DNA of 12,624 nucleotides from Deltaproteobacteria bacterium (GTDB lineage Bacteria; Desulfobacterota; Deferrisomatia; Deferrisomatales; Deferrisomataceae): positions 1 to 12,624 of the forward strand of contig JAADGT010000188.1 in the NCBI GenBank assembly GCA_013152215.1, given 5' to 3'. Position numbers and translations under genes: made by a program. Below are positions 1 to 6,288 of the stretch, piece after piece. Positions within the stretch are counted from its first letter, which is position 1, and every line of letters starts with the position of its first letter. The notes below the pieces were generated by a model that had not been told where the DNA came from, did not search any database, and saw only the letters and a program-made list of their open reading frames with translations.

Positions 1-793
1 CCCCTTCGACGACGACGACGTGATCGCGGGCCAGGCCACCGTGGGTCTGGAACTGACGGAGCAGCTCGAGCGGTTCGACGAGGTGTGGGTGCCGGTGGGC
101 GGCGGCGGGCTCGCGGCCGGGATGGCCCTGGCCCTGGCGGAACGCCGGCCGGCCGCGCGGGTGGTAGGAATCCAGACCCGGGCCTGCCCCTCTGCCCTCG
201 AGGCCCTGCGCCAAGGGCACCCCGTGGAGGTCGAAGCCGAGCGCACCCTGGCGGACGGCATCCGCGTCCCCAGGATCGGGGAGCGGCCCTTCCGGGTGCT
301 GCGCCAGGTCATGGACGAGGTGCTGCTGGTGGAGGAGAGCCGCATCGCCATGGCGGTGGTGGCCCTTCTCGAGCGCAAGAAGCTCCTCGCCGAGGGGGCC
401 GGAGCCGTGCCGGTGGCGGCCCTGCTCGAGGCCCCGGCCGAGCGGGTGCGGGGCCGGAGGATCGTGCTGGTGGTGAGCGGGGGGAACCTGGACCTCAACG
501 TCCTCGACCGCATCCTGGAGCAGGGCCTCATGCGCACCGGCCGGATCCTCCGGTTCCGGGTGACCCTCGACGACGCGCCGGGCGCGCTCCACGGTCTGCT
601 CTCCATCGTCTCGAAGGAGGAGGGCAACATCCTCCACATCTTCCACGATCGGCTCAGCGTGGACCTTCCGCTGGGCCGCACCCGGGTCGAGGTGGAGGTG
701 GAGACCCGGGGCTTCGACCACATCGGCCGGCTGACCGCTGCCCTGTTGCAGGGGGGATACCGGATCGAGGTGAGTCCGGTCTCGGCGCCTTGA
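1..793 (+). CDS. ilvA: Threonine dehydratase (threonine ammonia-lyase), C-terminal part, 5' truncated
   Basis: PLP-dependent enzyme that deaminates L-threonine to 2-oxobutyrate and ammonia in the cytoplasm. The reading frame is open from base 2 and enters from outside the window, so the N-terminal part carrying the PLP lysine is missing. Visible signatures are the family motif PFDDDDVIAGQATVGLE at the left edge, the glycine-rich PLP-phosphate loop VPVGGGGLAAG (from about base 89), and VVSGGNLDLN near the end of the catalytic domain (about bases 469-500). The last 80 or so residues (from RTGRILRFRVTL) form a single ACT-like regulatory domain, as in the roughly 400-residue threonine dehydratases with one short C-terminal domain, rather than the 500-residue IlvA with two. 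This suggests allosteric control by an amino acid. The GTG at base 20 lies inside the conserved motif and is not the start. The gene ends 124 bp before the toxin-antitoxin module. Identification is strong; catabolic versus biosynthetic role is open. Confidence 0.9.
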   Translation, partial: PFDDDDVIAGQATVGLELTEQLERFDEVWVPVGGGGLAAGMALALAERRPAARVVGIQTRACPSALEALRQGHPVEVEAERTLADGIRVPRIGERPFRVLRQVMDEVLLVEESRIAMAVVALLERKKLLAEGAGAVPVAALLEAPAERVRGRRIVLVVSGGNLDLNVLDRILEQGLMRTGRILRFRVTLDDAPGALHGLLSIVSKEEGNILHIFHDRLSVDLPLGRTRVEVEVETRGFDHIGRLTAALLQGGYRIEVSPVSAP

Positions 794-863
794 AAAAACC
801 CGTCTCACCGAATCCCATCGACGCCCCCATTTTTGCCCCACGCGATACCGCCCGAGCCTCGAT

Positions 864-891
864 TGACGTTACAGCATGAGGCGCTTACACT
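864..891 (+). promoter_or_regulatory. Sigma-70-like promoter of the toxin-antitoxin pair
   Basis: TTGACG (864-869) and TACACT (886-891) are separated by 16 bp, matching the -35 consensus at 5 of 6 and the -10 at 4 of 6. Transcription would begin near 898, giving a leader of about 20 nt before the antitoxin start at 918. Position and spacing fit; there is no experimental support. Confidence 0.55.
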
Positions 892-894
892 CAT
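876..894 (+). promoter_or_regulatory. Possible antitoxin operator (short inverted repeat)
   Basis: ATGAG (876-880) and CTCAT (890-894) form an inverted repeat with a 9-bp spacer, overlapping the -10 element. Ribbon-helix-helix antitoxins usually repress their own promoter by binding short repeats there, so the location is right. The arms are only 5 bp and could occur by chance. Confidence 0.25.
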
Positions 895-917
895 CAACTG
901 GGCATGGAGGGACGACG

Positions 918-1166
918 ATGGTCCGGACACAGATCCAACTCACGGAAAACCAGAACCGACGGTTGAGAGACCTGGCCCGACGCGAGGGAATTTCCCTGGC
1001 AGAGGCCATCCGGCGGTGCGTCCAACGCGCGCTCGCCGAAACGACGGAGGACCGAGCCGCACTCTACGCGCGGGCGGCCGAGTTGGTGGGGAGCCTCGAG
1101 CGCCCGGAAGGCCCGTCTGATCTAGCGGAGAACCACGACCGGTATCTGGAGGAGGCGTTCGAGTGA
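918..1166 (+). CDS. Ribbon-helix-helix antitoxin (VapB-type partner of a PIN toxin)
   Basis: An 82-residue protein expected to neutralise the PIN-domain toxin encoded next to it and to repress the shared promoter. Residues 3-9 (RTQIQLT) give the DNA-contacting beta strand. They are followed by two predicted helices through about residue 37, with the turn REGISLAEAIRR typical of CopG/Arc-type ribbon-helix-helix proteins. The remaining acidic tail, ending in DRYLEEAFE, is the likely toxin-binding part. The ATG at 918 was chosen because GGAGG lies at 906-910 with a 7-nt spacer and because MVRTQIQL begins at the beta strand. An upstream in-frame ATG at 876 falls within the promoter. The stop codon overlaps the toxin start by 4 bp (GTGA), the usual translational coupling of such pairs. 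The family is clear, but the exact antitoxin subfamily is not. Confidence 0.85.
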   Translation: MVRTQIQLTENQNRRLRDLARREGISLAEAIRRCVQRALAETTEDRAALYARAAELVGSLERPEGPSDLAENHDRYLEEAFE

Positions 1167-1564
1167 CGCCGGTCTTCATCGACACGTCCGCGATCCTCGC
1201 GCTCCTCAACCGCACCGACAGGGTCCACGAAACCGCCAAGAGAATCTTCGAGGGACTGGCGGCTCGGCGGGCCGTCCTGCTCACGACCTCGTACATCCTG
1301 GTAGAGACCTACGCGCTTCTCGGCCGTCGTTTCGGTCCCAAGGCCGCCCGCGAATTCCGCGAGAAGTTCGTCCCCCTCCTCGATGTCACGTGGGTGGACG
1401 AGGACCTTCATGAACGTGCCCTGGACGAGTGGTTGAGGCGCGATTCCCGTCAACTCAGCCTGGTCGACGTCGTCTCTTTCTTGGTCATGCGGAGAAAGGG
1501 AATCTCCGAGGCGTTCGGGTTCGACCGACACTTCGACGCCGAGGGTTTTTCTCTCCTCTCTTGA
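1163..1564 (+). CDS. vapC: PIN-domain ribonuclease toxin (VapC family)
   Basis: A 133-residue PIN-domain protein, predicted to be a Mg2+-dependent endoribonuclease that cuts tRNA or other structured RNA when freed from its antitoxin. The acidic active-site residues are all present: D7 in FIDTSA, E48 in LVETYALL, D102 in SLVDVVSF, and D121 with nearby D125 in GFDRHFD. Length and motif spacing are those of ordinary VapC toxins, so the gene looks intact. It starts at a GTG that overlaps the antitoxin stop, so its translation should depend on that of the antitoxin. The pair sits between a threonine dehydratase and a molybdopterin oxidoreductase with no functional link to either, consistent with a mobile accessory module. 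The RNA target cannot be predicted from the sequence. Confidence 0.9.
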   Translation: MTPVFIDTSAILALLNRTDRVHETAKRIFEGLAARRAVLLTTSYILVETYALLGRRFGPKAAREFREKFVPLLDVTWVDEDLHERALDEWLRRDSRQLSLVDVVSFLVMRRKGISEAFGFDRHFDAEGFSLLS

Positions 1565-1664
1565 ACCCCGCAGGGCTCCCACCTCTGCCATCCACGTCCC
1601 TCGCCCCCCGGTCGGAGCCGGTGGCGGCCGAGCCGTGCCTGGGGTATGCTCGCCAGACGTGCAC

Positions 1665-1670
1665 GGGAGG
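1665..1670 (+). promoter_or_regulatory. Ribosome binding site that selects a TTG start
   Basis: GGGAGG lies 6 nt before TTG at 1677. It supports TTG rather than the earlier in-frame GTG at 1635, which would add 14 residues unrelated to the family, or GTG at 1686, where the spacer would be 15 nt. Confidence 0.6.
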
Positions 1671-1676
1671 TGCGTT

Positions 1677-3569
1677 TTGACGGTCGTGACCACCTGTACC
1701 CTGGACTGCCCCGACCGGTGTTCGATCGTGTGCCGGGTGGAGGCCGGAGGGATCCGCCTCCGGGGAAACCCGGATCACCCGTACACCCGGGGGTTCACCT
1801 GCGCCAAGATCCGGCGGTACCCCGGCCGGCTCGCCAGCCCCCACCGGATCCGCGAGCCGTGGATCCGGTCGGACAATGGGTTCCGGCCGGCCTCGTGGGA
1901 CGAGGCCCTGGATGTGGTGTGCGGGGAGCTGGATCGGGTGCGCCGGGACGACCCCCGTGGGATCCTCTGGGTGCGGGGCGCCGGCTCCATGGGGGTGTCG
2001 AAAGGGGCCCTGGACTACCTGATGGCCGCTCTGGGCGCCCGCGGCACCCGGGGAGCGCTGTGCGACGGCGCCGGCATCGCCGCGGTGGAGGCCGATGCAG
2101 GCCGGCTCGACATGAACGACCCCCTCCAGATCGACCGGGCCGAGGCGATCGTGCTGTGGGGCAAGAACCCCAAGGCGAGCTCGGTGCACACGGCCGCCCA
2201 GGTGAGCCGGGCCCGGAGCCGGGGCGTGTCGGTGGTGGCGGTCACGCCGGACCCCTCGCCCGTGCAGGACCTGGCCGACCGGGTCATCCGGGTCCGCCCC
2301 GGCACCGACCGGTTCCTGGCGCTGGGGTGCTGCCGGCTGCTCCTGGACTCGGGGGCCTGGCTCCCTGCCAATGACCGAGCAGCCAACCCGAAGGCGTTCG
2401 AGGCGCTGGTGCGGTCCCGGCCCGCAGACGAGTGGCTCGGGGCCTGCGACGTGGCCCTGGCCGACGCCGAGGCGCTGGCCGCCCTGTACGCCCGGACCCG
2501 AACCGCCACGATCGTGGGGTGGGGGGTGCAACGCCATCCCTACGGGGCGGAGAACGTCCGAGCCATCCACGCGCTGGCGTTCGGGGCCGGCACCCTAGGG
2601 GTGGAAGGCGGGGGGGTGTACTTCAACATCCCCTCCTCCCGCCATCTGAACCGACCCAGGCCGCCCACGCCGGCCGATCCTCCCCATCCCCTCCTGCTTC
2701 CCGCTCTGGCCCGGGAGCTGCCCCAGGCCCGGCCGCCGGTTCGGTTCGTGTGGGTGGCGGGATCCAACCTGCTCAACCAGGCGCCCGACGCCAAGGGCCT
2801 GGCCGAGGCGTTCCTCCGAGTCGAGACCCGGGTGGTGGTGGACGCCTTCTGGACCGAGACGGCCCGGCACGCCACCGTGGTGCTGCCGCCGGCCCTGTGG
2901 CTGGAGGAGGAGGACCTGGTGGGGTCGTACTGGGCCAACGTGGTCGGCGCCGTGCGCCAGGTGGTGGATCCCCCCGAAGGCTGCCGAGGAGATTTCGAGA
3001 TCGTGGCCGAGGTGGCCCGGCGGCTCGGTGTGGAGTTCCCGTTCTCCGACCGGGACGCATGGCTCTCGGCCTGCCTGCCGCCCCAGGGCCCGGACCTGGA
3101 GACCCTTCGGGCCCGGGGCTGGGGCCTCGTTCCCTGGCCCGAGGTGGTGTGGACCGAGGGGTTCGCCCACCCGGACGGCCGGTTCCGCTTCCTGGAGGCG
3201 GTCCACGCCGAACCCTCCGGCCCCCTCCCCTTCCGGTTCCTGACCCTGATCCGGCCGTCGGCCCTCCACTCCCAGATGCTGCCCGAGGAGCAGCCGCGCC
3301 CCCTGGAGGTGCGCCTGGCCCCGTCCACGGCCGAAGACCTGGGCCTCGCCGCCGGTGATCCGGTGCGGATCGCGGGCACCGTGGGGGAGCTGGAGGCGGT
3401 GGTGCGGATCGATCCCCTGCTCCACCCCGGATGCGCGGCAGTTCCCCGGGGCGGGTGGGTGAGCCTGGGTCTGGGGGTCAACGAGGCCGTGCCGGTGTTG
3501 GTGACCGACCTTGGGGAGACCGCGGCCTACTACGGGGCGACCGTCCGGCTGGAACCCGGAGGGGGCTGA
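1677..3569 (+). CDS. Molybdopterin (Mo/W-bisMGD) oxidoreductase, DMSO reductase superfamily, unknown substrate
   Basis: A 630-residue catalytic subunit of the DMSO reductase superfamily, predicted to carry a bis-pterin Mo or W centre and one [4Fe-4S] cluster. The N-terminal cluster motif is C7-x3-C11-x3-C15-x26-C42 (TCTLDCPDRCS ... GFTCAK). C129 in ALCDGAG lies where the metal-ligand cysteine of related enzymes is expected. VLWGKNPKASSVH and VIRVRPGTDRFLALG belong to the pterin-binding core. From about residue 517 (FRFLTLIRPS) to the end is the molydopterin-dinucleotide-binding beta-barrel domain. There is no twin-arginine signal, so it should act in the cytoplasm. No electron-transfer ferredoxin or membrane subunit gene is adjacent, which leaves its redox partner unknown. 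The start is TTG at 1677, backed by a well-placed GGGAGG. A membrane protein gene follows after 28 bp. The superfamily call is firm. Formate dehydrogenase-like, thiosulfate/polysulfide reductase-like or other reactions cannot be separated here. Confidence 0.85.
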   Translation: MTVVTTCTLDCPDRCSIVCRVEAGGIRLRGNPDHPYTRGFTCAKIRRYPGRLASPHRIREPWIRSDNGFRPASWDEALDVVCGELDRVRRDDPRGILWVRGAGSMGVSKGALDYLMAALGARGTRGALCDGAGIAAVEADAGRLDMNDPLQIDRAEAIVLWGKNPKASSVHTAAQVSRARSRGVSVVAVTPDPSPVQDLADRVIRVRPGTDRFLALGCCRLLLDSGAWLPANDRAANPKAFEALVRSRPADEWLGACDVALADAEALAALYARTRTATIVGWGVQRHPYGAENVRAIHALAFGAGTLGVEGGGVYFNIPSSRHLNRPRPPTPADPPHPLLLPALARELPQARPPVRFVWVAGSNLLNQAPDAKGLAEAFLRVETRVVVDAFWTETARHATVVLPPALWLEEEDLVGSYWANVVGAVRQVVDPPEGCRGDFEIVAEVARRLGVEFPFSDRDAWLSACLPPQGPDLETLRARGWGLVPWPEVVWTEGFAHPDGRFRFLEAVHAEPSGPLPFRFLTLIRPSALHSQMLPEEQPRPLEVRLAPSTAEDLGLAAGDPVRIAGTVGELEAVVRIDPLLHPGCAAVPRGGWVSLGLGVNEAVPVLVTDLGETAAYYGATVRLEPGGG

Positions 3570-3597
3570 TGGTCCGGCGGGGAGCGCTTCGCTGCTG

Positions 3598-4593
3598 ATG
3601 CTGGGGATCCTCGTCTGGGTGGTTCTGTTCTTCCTTGGGGACCTCGAGCGGATCGGCCTCCACCTCTCCTCCCTTCGGCCCCTGCCACTTGCGCTGGCCC
3701 TGACAGCCACCGTGCTCAGCTACCTCTGCGGGGGGTTCAGCCTGGCCGCCCTGCTCCAGGCCCTCGGGATCCGGCTCCCCTTGGGTCGAACGCTCCGGGT
3801 CGCGTTTTTCGCCACCGCCCTCAACTACCTTGTTTCGTTCGGGGGGATCGGGGGGGTGGGGCTGCGGCTCGCCCTCTTTCACCGGGAAGGCCTTCACCCC
3901 TCGGACAACGCGCTGGTCTCTTTGCTTCACACGGCCCTGATGAACGCGGTGCTTCTGATGTTCGTGGCCGTAGGGTTTGGGGTCCCGGTGGCCACGGGCG
4001 AGCTTCCGTGGCGCCGGGCCGTGTCCCACCTGGTCCTGGTGGGGTTCAGCCTGGCCGCCCTGTCCGTACTGGTGGGCGCGTTCCTGAACCCCTCCCTGCG
4101 ACGTCGCGTCCTGGAGCTGGGCTTCCGGGCCTACCGTTGGATCGGCCGACGGCTGCGGATCCCCTCCCTTTCCGACCGGATGCAGGAGGAGACCCTCCGC
4201 CGCTTCGACCGCACGGCCCGGTGGGTGCGGTCCCACCCTGGGGGCGTCTTGGGGGCGTTCGTGTGGGTGGCCGGGGAGTGGGGAACGGCGCTTGGGTGTT
4301 TGGCCTTCAGCTTCTGCGCGGTGGGCCGGCCGGTGGCTGCGTCGCCGCTGTTGGCCGGGTACGCCATCGGCATCTTCGCGGGAGCGGCCGCGTTCACCCC
4401 TGGCGGAATCGGGTTCGTGGAAGGGGGGATGACCGCCGTGTTCGTGTCGATGGGCGTTCCTCTGGAGACCGCCCTGGCCGCGGTGCTGGTCTACCGGTTC
4501 GTCTACTACGTGCTCCCCTTGGCCCTGGCCCTGGCGTGGCTCGGCCCGGCCACCGTGCGCCACCTGGCCCGGGTGGCCCGGGGCCATCCCTGA
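3598..4593 (+). CDS. YbhN/flippase-like integral membrane protein (LPG synthase TM-domain family)
   Basis: A 331-residue membrane protein with about eight hydrophobic segments spread over its whole length. The motif TPGGIGFVEGG (T267 onward), followed by a long hydrophobic segment containing VYRFVYYVLPL, is diagnostic of the UPF0104 / YbhN / lysylphosphatidylglycerol-synthase transmembrane-domain family, proposed to move or modify lipids in the inner membrane. The soluble catalytic domain of MprF is absent, so this is the stand-alone membrane form and should not aminoacylate lipids itself. ATG 3598 begins directly at the first membrane segment. The best upstream purine stretch, GGGGAG at 3579-3584, is 13 nt away, so the start is slightly uncertain; the earlier in-frame ATG at 3511 would lie well inside the preceding gene. 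It sits 28 bp after the molybdopterin enzyme and 17 bp before the sigma-54 activator, so it is probably co-transcribed with both. Its link to them is not obvious. Confidence 0.8.
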   Translation: MLGILVWVVLFFLGDLERIGLHLSSLRPLPLALALTATVLSYLCGGFSLAALLQALGIRLPLGRTLRVAFFATALNYLVSFGGIGGVGLRLALFHREGLHPSDNALVSLLHTALMNAVLLMFVAVGFGVPVATGELPWRRAVSHLVLVGFSLAALSVLVGAFLNPSLRRRVLELGFRAYRWIGRRLRIPSLSDRMQEETLRRFDRTARWVRSHPGGVLGAFVWVAGEWGTALGCLAFSFCAVGRPVAASPLLAGYAIGIFAGAAAFTPGGIGFVEGGMTAVFVSMGVPLETALAAVLVYRFVYYVLPLALALAWLGPATVRHLARVARGHP

Positions 4594-4610
4594 GGTCCTG
4601 CGGAGGAACG

Positions 4611-6023
4611 ATGAGCACACCGTCCCGTTCCCCCTCGGCATGGCGCCAGCTTCGAACCGTGTTCGACATCAGCCACGACGGGCTGTGGATCATCGACGGC
4701 CGCGGCGTGATCGTGAACCTGAACCGAGCCGCCGAGCGCCTCAACGGGGTCGCGGCGGCCGACGTGATCGGCCGGAGCATCGACGACCTCGTGGCCCAGG
4801 GCGTGATCGACGCGTCGGTGACCCGGGCCGTGCTGACCTCGGGCGCAACCGTCAGCATGGTGCAGACCGCCCGACGTACGGGCCGCCAGCTCATCGTCAC
4901 GGGCACCCCCTCCCTGGGACCCGACGGCACGGTGGAGTACGTGGTGGTCAACGACCGGGACGTGACCGAAACCAGCGAGCTCAGCCGTCAACTCGACGAG
5001 CTCCGCCGGGCCAACGAGCGGCTCCGGGACGAGATGGCCGCCCTCAGCCTGAAGGACGCCACGGAGAAGGGCCTGGTGGCCGAAAGCCCGCAGATGCGTG
5101 AAGTGGTGAGGGTGGCCCTGCGGCTGGCCCGGAAGAACGTGACCAACATCCTTCTGCTGGGCGAGTCCGGCACCGGGAAGGGGGTGTTGGCCCGGTTCAT
5201 CCACAGCGAGAGTCCCCGGGCAGAACGACCGTTCGTCCAGATCAACTGTGCCGCCCTGCCCGAGACGCTGTTGGAGGCCGAGCTGTTCGGCTATGAAAAA
5301 GGGGCGTTCACCGGCGCCTCGGACGCGGGCAAGCCCGGCCTGCTCGAGGTGGCGGACGGGGGCACCCTGTTTCTGGACGAGCTGGGGGACATGCCGTTCT
5401 CCATCCAGGCAAAGATTCTCAAGTACCTGGATGACCACGAGATCCGCCGCCTGGGGAGCACCCGGGTCCGCCGATCGTGGTGCGCCGTGATCGCGGCCAC
5501 GAACCAGGATCTGGAAGCCCTCGTCAAGGAGCGCCGGTTCCGCCACGACCTGTTCTACCGCCTCAACACCTTCACCGTGCGCCTTCCCCCTTTGCGGGAA
5601 CGGCGGGCAGACGTCCTGCCGCTCGCCATGCATTTTCTCTCCCGGTACGGCCGGCAGTTCGGCGCCCGGAAACGCCTCGGCCGCGGGGCGCTCCGATGGC
5701 TCGAGCGCTACCCGTTCCCCGGGAACGTGCGGGAGCTGGAGGGCATCATCAAGAACGCCGTGGTGATGTGCGAAGACGAGATCGTCGACGATTACCTCGT
5801 GCGGGACGGAGCCCCCTTGGAGGGCGAGAGCCGGTCCACCGGGGCTCCGTCAGGCACCCTGTCCGAGCTGCTGGAGGCCACGGAACGAGAGGCCCTCCTC
5901 CGGGCGGCAGCCGAGTGTTCCAACACCCGGGAGATGGCCCAACGCCTGGGTGTGAGCCAGCCCACGGTGGTGCGCAAGCTCCGACGGCATGGGATTCCGC
6001 CTCCGGGCGCACCCCGATCTTGA
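4611..6023 (+). CDS. PAS-domain sigma-54-dependent transcriptional activator (bacterial enhancer-binding protein)
   Basis: A 470-residue cytoplasmic activator of sigma-54 RNA polymerase. Domains in order: a PAS sensor (about residues 15-120), a short coiled-coil linker (about 121-150, SRQLDELRRANERLRDEM), the AAA+ domain (about 155-385) and a C-terminal DNA-binding helix-turn-helix (about 438-462, REMAQRLGVSQPTVVRKL). Walker A is GESGTGKG (G184-G191), the sigma-54 contact loop GAFTGA is intact (G231-A236), and Walker B is GTLFLDEL (G251-L258). RFRHDLFYRL supplies the arginine-finger region. There is no receiver domain, so the input is likely a small ligand or redox signal sensed by PAS rather than phosphorylation. 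ATG 4611 follows GGAGG at 4602-4606. The HTH resembles that of TyrR-like activators. Three palindromes and a -24/-12 promoter lie immediately downstream, ahead of the aminotransferase-transporter operon, which makes that operon the probable target. Confidence 0.93.
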   Translation: MSTPSRSPSAWRQLRTVFDISHDGLWIIDGRGVIVNLNRAAERLNGVAAADVIGRSIDDLVAQGVIDASVTRAVLTSGATVSMVQTARRTGRQLIVTGTPSLGPDGTVEYVVVNDRDVTETSELSRQLDELRRANERLRDEMAALSLKDATEKGLVAESPQMREVVRVALRLARKNVTNILLLGESGTGKGVLARFIHSESPRAERPFVQINCAALPETLLEAELFGYEKGAFTGASDAGKPGLLEVADGGTLFLDELGDMPFSIQAKILKYLDDHEIRRLGSTRVRRSWCAVIAATNQDLEALVKERRFRHDLFYRLNTFTVRLPPLRERRADVLPLAMHFLSRYGRQFGARKRLGRGALRWLERYPFPGNVRELEGIIKNAVVMCEDEIVDDYLVRDGAPLEGESRSTGAPSGTLSELLEATEREALLRAAAECSNTREMAQRLGVSQPTVVRKLRRHGIPPPGAPRS

Positions 6024-6038
6024 TTCACGCCTGCATCA
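6021..6038 (+). promoter_or_regulatory. Upstream activator palindrome A
   Basis: TGATTCA-CGCC-TGCATCA: two 7-bp arms matching at 6 of 7 positions around a 4-bp spacer. Its first three bases are the stop codon of the activator gene. Centre at 6029.5, about 208 bp upstream of the predicted transcription start of the aminotransferase operon. It is one of three copies sharing the pattern TGATRCA-N4-TGYATCA, with one deviation here (T in place of R). Confidence 0.7.
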
Positions 6039-6071
6039 CCACACCGCCCCCGCCCCTACCACCCCCGGGTT

Positions 6072-6089
6072 CGATACAAACCTGCATCA
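6072..6089 (+). promoter_or_regulatory. Upstream activator palindrome B
   Basis: CGATACA-AACC-TGCATCA, the same 18-bp layout as palindromes A and C, with arms matching at 5 of 7. Centre at 6080.5, 51 bp from A and 50 bp from C, about 157 bp upstream of the predicted start. The right half and the bases after it (CCTGCATCAC-ACACC with one variable position) repeat those of site A. Confidence 0.7.
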
Positions 6090-6121
6090 CAACACCTGAC
6101 CCTCCTCCTCCTCCCGTTTTT

Positions 6122-6139
6122 TGATGCACTGATGTATCA
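6122..6139 (+). promoter_or_regulatory. Upstream activator palindrome C
   Basis: TGATGCA-CTGA-TGTATCA, with arms matching at 6 of 7, extended by flanking T and A to a longer inverted repeat (TTTGATGCA / TGTATCAAA). Centre at 6130.5, about 107 bp upstream of the predicted start, a typical enhancer distance for sigma-54 activators. It is the copy closest to the promoter and nearest to the consensus. Confidence 0.7.
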
Positions 6140-6197
6140 AAATCCCCCTTTCCCACCCCCCTCCATTTCCAACACAGCGTTTTTATTTCACTTTTTC

Positions 6198-6210
6198 AAT
6201 CATCCCATTA
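6198..6210 (+). promoter_or_regulatory. Possible IHF binding site
   Basis: AATCAT-CCCA-TTA matches the IHF core WATCAA-N4-TTR at all but one specified base and is preceded by a T-rich tract (6180-6196), as in strong IHF sites. It lies between the palindromes and the -24 element, where a bend would bring a distant activator to the polymerase. It directly abuts the promoter, closer than most known examples, so confidence is limited. Confidence 0.35.
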
Positions 6211-6227
6211 TTGGCATCCCTGTTGCA
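6211..6227 (+). promoter_or_regulatory. Sigma-54 (-24/-12) promoter of the aminotransferase-transporter operon
   Basis: TTGGCATCCCTGTTGCA fits the YTGGCACGRNNNTTGCW consensus at the defining positions: GG at 6213-6214, GC at 6225-6226, and 10 bp between them. The predicted start is near 6238, leaving a leader of about 50 nt before the gene at 6289. The sigma-54 activator gene ends about 190 bp upstream and three palindromic sites lie between, so promoter, enhancers and activator form a self-contained switch. Confidence 0.85.
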
Positions 6228-6288
6228 TTTGCAGGATGGCAGCTCGGTACCAGTGCCAACTTTTTCTTGATATGGAGAGGAGGGGTCC

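Larger units (their letters stand above)
6028..6176 (+). terminator. C-rich, G-poor stretch, possible Rho-dependent termination zone
   Basis: After the activator stop codon the sense strand becomes strongly C-rich and G-poor. Bases 6135-6176 hold 21 C and no G, and 6089-6122 has very few G. There is no GC hairpin followed by T residues. Such a C>G bubble is the usual signature of Rho loading and would end the upstream transcript before the new promoter. Inference only; the palindromes in this stretch may also shape its composition. Confidence 0.35.

Noticed and set aside
85..879. Second + strand frame overlapping the threonine dehydratase
   Set aside because: The product is a Gly/Pro/Arg-rich shadow; the overlapping frame carries clear threonine dehydratase motifs.
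876..917. In-frame upstream ATG as antitoxin start
   Set aside because: It lies within the promoter and lacks an RBS; ATG 918 has GGAGG at the right distance and starts at the family's first beta strand.
1622..1637. TGGCGGCCGAGCCGTG as a second sigma-54 promoter
   Set aside because: The GC of the -12 element is missing at the required spacing.
1645..1650. TATGCT as a -10 element for the molybdopterin oxidoreductase gene
   Set aside because: No acceptable -35 element 16-18 bp upstream, so the promoter of this gene remains unidentified.
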